In this document: in pieces, positions 59,001 through 64,000 of the stretch | How the letters are laid out: the number at the start of each line of letters is the position of its first letter | Position numbering within the stretch: the first letter of the stretch is position 1 | Assembly (NCBI RefSeq): GCF_001468285.1 | Contig: NZ_LNSB01000001.1 | Location: 1 to 64,000 of the forward strand | Direction: 5' to 3' | Source of the DNA: Sphingopyxis sp. HIX | Lineage (GTDB): Bacteria; Pseudomonadota; Alphaproteobacteria; Sphingomonadales; Sphingomonadaceae | Length of the DNA: 64,000 nucleotides | Notes under the pieces: model-generated | Seen by the model: the letters and a program-made list of their open reading frames with translations, nothing else | Told to the model about the DNA's origin: nothing | Database searches by the model: none | Position numbers and translations under genes: made by a program

Positions 59001-61144
59001 GCACCGATTTCTTGCCGCTCATGTTCTGTTCTCCAACGATGGAGCTGGGTGTCGATATCTCGCAGCTCAACCTCGTGTTCTTGCGCAACGCACCTCCCAC
59101 CCCTGCCAATTACGCTCAGCGAGCGGGGCGCGCCGGCCGGAGTGGACAGGCGGCGCTGGTTGTGACCTATTGTGCTGCACAGAGCCCGCACGACCAATAT
59201 TATTTCCAACGGCGTGAGGCGCTGGTGGCGGGTGTCGTAAAGGCGCCCGCAATCGATCTGGTCAATCCTGACCTGCTGGCAAGTCATGTCCAGGCGGAGT
59301 GGCTGGCGAGCGTCACCGAGCCGATCGGCACCGCCATTCCAGATAATTTGCAGATGGACGAGGAGGGGCATCCGATCGCGGGCTGTCTGCAGCCGGCGCT
59401 CGCCGCAGCTACCGGCAACGATACTGCGCGGGCACGAGCGATTGCAGTAGTGCGGTCTGCGCTGCCCAAAGAACCGCCGGAGGAGCTTGCAGATGCCGCG
59501 GGTTTCGTAAATGCGCTCTGGGCCGGTGCCCACACCGCCTTTGATACGGCATTCGAACGCTGGCGCACACTCTACCGCTCCGCAGTTGCTGAACGCCAGG
59601 CAGCCAATGCGATCGCCGAACGCACCGGCCTTTCTGCAAAGGATCGTGCTGAAGCCCGCAGTCGCTATCTCGCGGCCGATCGCCAAGTGCAGCTGCTCGA
59701 GACCGGCACCAGTTCGTCGGGCTCTGACTTCTACACCTATCGCTATCTCGCGACCGAAGGCTTCCTGCCTGGCTACAATTTCCCACGACTACCGCTCTAT
59801 GCCTTTATCGATCAACAGAAAGCGTCGGCGGTTCTGCAGCGGCCGCGCTTCCTTGCGATAGCGGAGTTCGGACCCAATGCGCTCGTCTACCACGAGGGCA
59901 AGGCCTATCGCTGCCACCGTGCCAAGTTGCCGGCAGGATCGCTCGACGATCAACAACGGCTCGCGACCCAAACCTTCACTTGCTGTCAGAAATGCGGCGC
60001 AGCGCACGAAGAGGTGACGCAGGAGCGTTGCGCGGTGTGCGGCGATCCGCTGAGTAGCGAGGGGCGGATCGCCGAACTCTTTCGGGTGGAGAACGTCGAT
60101 GCACAACCTGGCGCACGGATCACCGCCAATGACGAGGATCGTCAACGCCGCGGGTTTGAAATACGAACAGTATTTCGCTGGCGCAAAACGGGTTCTGGCG
60201 ATCAACAGCTATCGCTGATCGGTGATGGCGCCCCCCTTTTGGAAGCGCGCTACGGTCCGCAGACGCGCCTGTCACGGGTAAACCTCGGCCTGCGCCGGCG
60301 GGCAGAACCCAATCATTTCGGCTTCGACATCGACACCGTGACGGGACGCTGGCTAAAAAATGAAGCCAAGGGTGAGGAAGAAGGGGCGGATCCGGTCAAG
60401 GGCACGCGCCGCCAGACCATCGTCCCGATGGTTGAAGATACCAAAAATGCCCTTCTCGTTCGCTTCGACGACGGCCTCGCCCTCTCCGCGGCGCAAATGG
60501 CTACCCTCCAGCATGTATTGGTCCGAGCCATCGAGGCCGAGCATGTCTTGGAAGCAGGCGAGCTGCTCGGCGAACCGCTACCCACTCGTGATGAACGCAA
60601 CGCACTTCTTCTCTACGAAGCATCCGAAGGAGGTGCCGGGGTGCTAAAGCGGCTCGTGGAAGACGCCGGGTGCTGGCAGCGGCTTGCCGAAGTAGCGTTG
60701 GAATTGATGCATCTGCATCGCGAGGACGGCGTATTGGTCGATGACCCGACGGCCGAACCCTGTGTAGCCGGCTGCTATCGCTGCATCCTCTCCTATTACA
60801 ACCAACCCGACCACCTGCTGATCGACCGTCGCGACACGGATGTGCATGCCGTTCTGGATCGCATGACGCGAAGCGAGATCGGCGCTACAACGCACAGCGA
60901 TGCGGGATCGTGGCCGAAAGCGCTGGCAGCGTGGAACGTCCCCGTCCCGTCCGTCGAAACGATCGACGGCACCCCTTATCCTTTGTGTTGGCCGGACATG
61001 ATGGTGATGGCAGTGACCGGCGCGCCGCCATCTTCTTTGATCGCGCGGTGCCTTGACTGGGGGCGTGACCTGATCGAATTGCCAGCCGTGCCGCCTCCGG
61101 CCATCCCGCCGGCGCTCGCCAAAGCACTCGGAATTTTCGTATGA
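56075..61144 (+). CDS. Giant DEAD/DEAH helicase with DUF1998-like C-terminus (DISARM/Druantia-type)
   Basis: A 1689-residue protein. The N-terminal helicase half has Walker A TGTGSGKSLCFF (about 105-114), a DE-L-H box in VLDELHTYRGRQGADVAML (about 227) and GTSATMSSGE. Motif VI, APPTPANYAQRAGRAGRSGQ, comes late (about 1010), after a long insert. Zinc-type cysteine clusters occur near 445 (FFCRQCGQE), 560 (FCPHCGYQ), 1305-1325 (CCQKCG and CAVCGDPL) and 1563-1572 (CVAGCYRC). The C-terminus (LLLYEASEGGAGVLKRL, then CYRCILSYYN) is DUF1998-like. DISARM splits these parts into DrmA and DrmB; Druantia DruE joins them. The stop overlaps the next gene by 4 bases. Confidence 0.9.
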   Translation: MNVFDLDNDLITRYEQFARSFTDIRSPDLKQQIDSIYDSKIFWPEPLIGLNPRYRVGGSVATIGGDPELANVFSLGWPRTPITLHRHQEQAFHKAKLSKNYIVTTGTGSGKSLCFFVPIIDRILQARRARETRRTRAIIIYPMNALANSQLEELDKFIGGSDLADNLKPTFKRYTGQENESERREVAANPPDIILTNFMMLELLMTRQDDLDRQVIDHMRGLEFLVLDELHTYRGRQGADVAMLVRRVRERMGSSDMLCIGTSATMSSGEADGGRETVARVGTMLFGSSVLPDDVITETLDRATEWSGSESSFIAALAQAVTNPTAESEWRTDALAVWIELNIGLDADETLKRRTPRTLTDAAADLAELTGLKVALCAEALRRRLVAMSTPGPGSDSAFMAFKLHRFLAGAGHAHATLEPAGVRRVQLAAEQFDRETPQARLYPLFFCRQCGQEVHSVSVTRSGQVLPRSIDQTAKDEADHDGSRHGFMVPDASGDLNFDGGIEGYPDDWIEESKNGRRLKSSHRDKHEADRLTLGSDGQASTEGVTVWFFPGRFRFCPHCGYQPAAQARDINKLASLSAEGRSSATTLITAAALDWMEQQNSPSDRYRRKLLGFTDNRQDAALQSGHFNDFVFVTLLRSAMLKAVRQAGVEGLAHEQFGDALRQALGFDPAFVTRREEWMANPEPKGFAALDEAKRAINQVLAHRLWNDLRRGWRYTNPNLNQLALIEVHYPGVPMLSSDEEECGRHPHLAAASPEKRAELFRGLFDTMRQGLAIQVDALDRTALEQVAQRSREHVKAPWSISREEEERDLARQGTLVVGKPDGRIDPGTIKASAQSALGRALDRTLKQGGLGGVPAKEREPLIQAMLEAAEAHQIVRRVGQGGWRLAPGAVRLHPGDGNAEAGQDNRFFSGLYADVAERLAESGRLPFAFEGREHTAQVDIKTRQWREDRFRYGEPDKKRINEQRHEMIEGGERTDFLPLMFCSPTMELGVDISQLNLVFLRNAPPTPANYAQRAGRAGRSGQAALVVTYCAAQSPHDQYYFQRREALVAGVVKAPAIDLVNPDLLASHVQAEWLASVTEPIGTAIPDNLQMDEEGHPIAGCLQPALAAATGNDTARARAIAVVRSALPKEPPEELADAAGFVNALWAGAHTAFDTAFERWRTLYRSAVAERQAANAIAERTGLSAKDRAEARSRYLAADRQVQLLETGTSSSGSDFYTYRYLATEGFLPGYNFPRLPLYAFIDQQKASAVLQRPRFLAIAEFGPNALVYHEGKAYRCHRAKLPAGSLDDQQRLATQTFTCCQKCGAAHEEVTQERCAVCGDPLSSEGRIAELFRVENVDAQPGARITANDEDRQRRGFEIRTVFRWRKTGSGDQQLSLIGDGAPLLEARYGPQTRLSRVNLGLRRRAEPNHFGFDIDTVTGRWLKNEAKGEEEGADPVKGTRRQTIVPMVEDTKNALLVRFDDGLALSAAQMATLQHVLVRAIEAEHVLEAGELLGEPLPTRDERNALLLYEASEGGAGVLKRLVEDAGCWQRLAEVALELMHLHREDGVLVDDPTAEPCVAGCYRCILSYYNQPDHLLIDRRDTDVHAVLDRMTRSEIGATTHSDAGSWPKALAAWNVPVPSVETIDGTPYPLCWPDMMVMAVTGAPPSSLIARCLDWGRDLIELPAVPPPAIPPALAKALGIFV

Positions 61145-63900
61145 CCCCCTCGCAACTTCAAACCGGGGACCTGGTGACTGCGCGGGGACGCGAGTGGATC
61201 GTGGTGAGCAAGCCAGGCGAAGGTCTTGTCCGCGTGCGACCGCTTTCAGGGTCGGAAGAGGATGCAATCACATTTGCACCGGCTCTCGAAGCCGTGCCGA
61301 TGTCTAGCGCGGCGTTCGCGTTGCCGGCTGCCGAGCAAAGCGACACACAGGACGCAGCCCGTCTGCTGGCCGATGCCTTGCGGCTGTCACTCCGCCGCGG
61401 TGCCGGGCCGTTCCGCAGCGCCGCCCACCTTGGTGTCGAACCCCGCGCTTACCAACTGGTGCCGCTCCTGATGGCGCTTCGGCAAGAGGTGAAGCGGCTC
61501 CTCATTGCGGACGACGTAGGCATCGGCAAAACGGTCGAGGCCGGCATGATCCTGCGCGAGATCATGGATCGTGGCGAAGTCGATCGCTTCACCGTGCTCT
61601 GCCCTCCTCATCTGGTCGAGCAATGGGTCGAGGAGTTAGCGACCAAGTTCGACATCGACGCTGTCGCAGTAACTTCGGCGCGCGCGCGTTCGCTTGAGCG
61701 GGGGTTGGCGGTCTCGGAGAGCATCTTCACCGCCTATTCGGCGACCGTCGTCAGTCTCGATTACATAAAGGCCGAGGGGCGCCGCGCGGAGTTTGCGCGG
61801 GCATGCCCTCCGTTCGTAATCGTCGACGAGGCGCACACTTGCGTTGGCGGGGGCGAAGGCGGAACGCAGCAGCGCTATGCGTTGCTCCGCGAACTGGCCG
61901 ATGACCCGACCCGGCATCTTCTGTTGCTCACAGCAACGCCGCATAGCGGCGATCAGGAAGCCTATCAGCGACTCCTTGGGTTGCTCGATCCCACGCTCGC
62001 CGTGCCCGACACAGGTGAAGCCTGGCGCAGACGACTGGCCCGGCATTTCGTTCAGCGGCGCCGGCCCGACATTCAGGACGGCTGGGGCGAGGCTCGTGCC
62101 TTCGCCAAAGCGCAAACCGCCGAGCTCCCCTACCAACTGACAGGGGCGCATCAGCGTTTTCAGGAAGACGTGCTCGATTACTGTGTCGGCGTCGCCACCC
62201 GCGCCGACGGCGAGCGAGCCCGCCGATTGGCATTCTGGGGCACTCTGGCCTTGATGCGCTGCGTAGGCTCTTCCCCGGCGGCGGCGGCGAGTGCGCTTCG
62301 CAACCGATTGGGCGGCATGGCTGAAGAAGACGTGCTCGAACCGATGCTCCTCGATGAGGACGAAGGCACATTCAGCGACACCGACGTTGAGCCTGCTACC
62401 GCAATCGACGCGGAAGAACGTGCCGCGCTGGATGCCTTGATCGTCCAAGCCGATGCGCTTGCCGCGGCGCCGGAGAATGATCCCAAAATGCGCGCCTTGA
62501 TCAAGGAAGCGAAGGCCCTGATTGCCAAGGGCGCGCGGCCGGTGGTCTTTTGCCGTTTCATCTCGACCGCCGATGCGGTCGGCGAGGCGCTCAGGTCAGC
62601 GTTCAAAAAGCACGACGTTCAGGTCGTGACGGGGCGGCGGACGCCCGAGGAACGACGTGCTCGCGTCGAAGCGATGGTGGATAGCGATCAACGAATCCTG
62701 GTCGCCACCGACTGCCTATCCGAAGGCATCAACCTCCAGATGCTGTTCGATGCCGTCATCCACTACGACCTCAATTGGAACCCGACCCGCCATCAGCAGC
62801 GCGAAGGACGGGTCGACCGCTTCGGCCAACAATCGCCGACGGTTTGGGCGGTCATGATGTTTGGCGAGAATTCGATGATCGACGGCGCGGTTATCGAGGT
62901 CATCACCAACAAGGCAAAGCGCATTCGCGAGGCGACGGGGGTCACCGTGCCGGTGCCCGAAGACAGCGCCAGCGTTACCAGCGCGCTGATGCAGGCAATG
63001 CTGCTCCGATCGAACAGTCCGCGCGCGCAGGGAGCCTTCGATTTCGGCGGCGCTACGACCGACGTGGAGACGATATGGCGCGATGCCGAGGAAAATATGA
63101 AGCGGAGCCGCGCAATCTTTGCCCAGAATGCCCTGAAACCCGAGGAGGTGCTCCCCGAATGGCAGCGTCTTCGCGCCCTCAACGGCGGCCCTGCCGAGGT
63201 CGAGCGGTTTACACGCCGCGCGCTGTCGCGCCTCAACGCCGCACTGGGGCAGGACGGGAATTATTGGCGTCTGCATTATGACCGCCTCCCGCAACGTGTG
63301 GGCGAGCGGCTTGCCGCACGCGGCCTTACCGGCGCCCGCGCGATCAGCTTCGCCGACATGCCGCCGCCCGATGTCGCGCACGTCGGGCGCGTCCATCCCC
63401 TCGTCGCGATGCTGGCCGAGACGATGGCGGAAGGCGCGCTCGATCCCGGCGGAGTCGATGGCGAAGCTCCGCTGGGGCGCGCCGGCGCGTGGCGGACGCG
63501 CGGCGTTGCTAAGCTCACCACGGTGCTGCTCCTGCGACTGCGCTTCACGCTGGTGACCAGCGGACGGCGCACGCTGCTGGCCGAAGAAGCGACCGCGCTG
63601 GCGTTCGATCCCGATGGAGAGGCAGTAAGCGGCGCGGATGCGTTGGCGCTGCTCGAACTGGAGGCTTCGGGCAACCTCGATCCCTCCGTCATCGCGCGTC
63701 AGGTGGAAGCCGCGCGCGGACGCGTCGCGGGCTATCAATCCGCGATCCGCGCCTATGCCGACGAACGCGCGGCAGCGCTCCGCGAGGACCACGACCGGGT
63801 GAAGGCCGCGACCCGCGGCGAAGGCGCGACGACCGAGGTCGCACCCGTGCTGCCCGCCGACGTGATCGGTCTCTATGTCCTCGTGCCGGAGGCGAACTGA
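61141..63900 (+). CDS. SNF2-family helicase, DrmD-like
   Basis: A 919-residue superfamily 2 helicase. A small N-terminal SH3-like region (LQTGDLVTARGREWIVV) precedes the SNF2 core: Walker A ADDVGIGKTVEAGMI (about 123-137), DEAH in VIVDEAHTCVG (about 226), LLTATPHSGD, VVFCRFISTADAV, and motif VI HQQREGRVDRFGQ (about 550). The C-terminal 300 residues are helical. Architecture and length match DrmD of class 1 DISARM and related stand-alone SNF2 helicases. It starts as ATGA over the upstream helicase stop and its own stop overlaps the next start by one base, so the three genes are made together. Confidence 0.88.
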   Translation: MTPSQLQTGDLVTARGREWIVVSKPGEGLVRVRPLSGSEEDAITFAPALEAVPMSSAAFALPAAEQSDTQDAARLLADALRLSLRRGAGPFRSAAHLGVEPRAYQLVPLLMALRQEVKRLLIADDVGIGKTVEAGMILREIMDRGEVDRFTVLCPPHLVEQWVEELATKFDIDAVAVTSARARSLERGLAVSESIFTAYSATVVSLDYIKAEGRRAEFARACPPFVIVDEAHTCVGGGEGGTQQRYALLRELADDPTRHLLLLTATPHSGDQEAYQRLLGLLDPTLAVPDTGEAWRRRLARHFVQRRRPDIQDGWGEARAFAKAQTAELPYQLTGAHQRFQEDVLDYCVGVATRADGERARRLAFWGTLALMRCVGSSPAAAASALRNRLGGMAEEDVLEPMLLDEDEGTFSDTDVEPATAIDAEERAALDALIVQADALAAAPENDPKMRALIKEAKALIAKGARPVVFCRFISTADAVGEALRSAFKKHDVQVVTGRRTPEERRARVEAMVDSDQRILVATDCLSEGINLQMLFDAVIHYDLNWNPTRHQQREGRVDRFGQQSPTVWAVMMFGENSMIDGAVIEVITNKAKRIREATGVTVPVPEDSASVTSALMQAMLLRSNSPRAQGAFDFGGATTDVETIWRDAEENMKRSRAIFAQNALKPEEVLPEWQRLRALNGGPAEVERFTRRALSRLNAALGQDGNYWRLHYDRLPQRVGERLAARGLTGARAISFADMPPPDVAHVGRVHPLVAMLAETMAEGALDPGGVDGEAPLGRAGAWRTRGVAKLTTVLLLRLRFTLVTSGRRTLLAEEATALAFDPDGEAVSGADALALLELEASGNLDPSVIARQVEAARGRVAGYQSAIRAYADERAAALREDHDRVKAATRGEGATTEVAPVLPADVIGLYVLVPEAN

Positions 63901-64000
63901 TGGCCCGGCATTTGAGGAAGGCGGCCGAACTCGGCCTCGACGCGATCACCATTGAAGGCGGGCTGATCGCGCCTGAACAGGTCGCTGCCATCGCAGGCGC
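63900..64000 (+). CDS. Third gene of the defence operon, N-terminus only; possibly a DNA methyltransferase
   Basis: Thirty-three codons (MARHLRKAAELGLDAITIEG, then GLIAPEQVAAIAG) before the right edge. The ATG overlaps the TGA of the DrmD-like gene by one base. The I-x-I-E-G-G-L-I-x-P beginning recalls the N-terminus of large Eco57I-type adenine methyltransferases that follow such helicases, but no catalytic motif is in view. The methyltransferase call is inference from context and a short resemblance only. Confidence 0.45.
   Translation, partial: MARHLRKAAELGLDAITIEGGLIAPEQVAAIAG

Overview
The window looks like chromosome of a high-GC alphaproteobacterium of the Sphingomonadales, most likely a Sphingopyxis or Sphingomonas relative. 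The grounds are strong GC-rich codon use, a TonB-ExbB-ExbD-ExbD cluster, a fused E1 ketoacid dehydrogenase, and a transfer gene set (TraA, a TraD-like protein, a DUF6118-like protein) familiar from sphingomonad mobile elements. This assignment is inferred from gene content; no rRNA gene is present.

Layout. 1-7087 (minus strand) is a tightly overlapping operon: DUF4129 - DUF4350 - MoxR ATPase - DUF58 - SpoIIM-like - RDD - nitroreductase - lipoprotein. 7252-12996 holds a fused alpha/beta E1 dehydrogenase overlapping an acyltransferase, a LuxR-type regulator with a degenerate receiver, and an acyl-CoA ligase. About 13009-26320 is an integrative and mobilizable element bounded by 25-bp direct copies (one mismatch) of the 3' end of a tRNA-Glu gene. 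It carries an integrase, two small helix-turn-helix proteins, a three-gene toxin-antitoxin operon, a cysteine-rich Sel1 protein, a ribbon-helix-helix regulator with a large operator, a NYN-LOTUS protein, a candidate oriT, a TraA relaxase-helicase and a glutathione transferase. It has no type IV secretion genes, so it would need a helper element to move. Two tRNA-Glu genes follow.

26544-51980 is ordinary core chromosome: recJ, two PH-domain membrane proteins, an alkylsulfatase, glpX, hom, the TonB energy-transduction operon, ugd, sodC, two MFS carriers, a tyrosine phosphatase, an RNA ligase-like protein, a BI-1 protein, a frameshifted DUF2785 gene, a GST, a CinA-type protein and a transglutaminase. 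Several long inverted repeats lie between these genes.

52079 to the right edge is a second island starting at a tRNA-Gly(CCC) gene: integrase, a small partner, a divergent HTH regulator with its operator, a small HUH-nuclease-like protein that appears to be read from a leaderless mRNA, two unknown proteins, and then a defence operon. That operon contains a 1689-residue DEAD helicase carrying a DUF1998-like end, a DrmD-like SNF2 helicase, and the first 33 codons of a third gene. I read it as a DISARM- or Druantia-related antiphage system carried on a small Rep-bearing element. It is the best candidate here for an under-described system, but its decisive part lies beyond the right edge.
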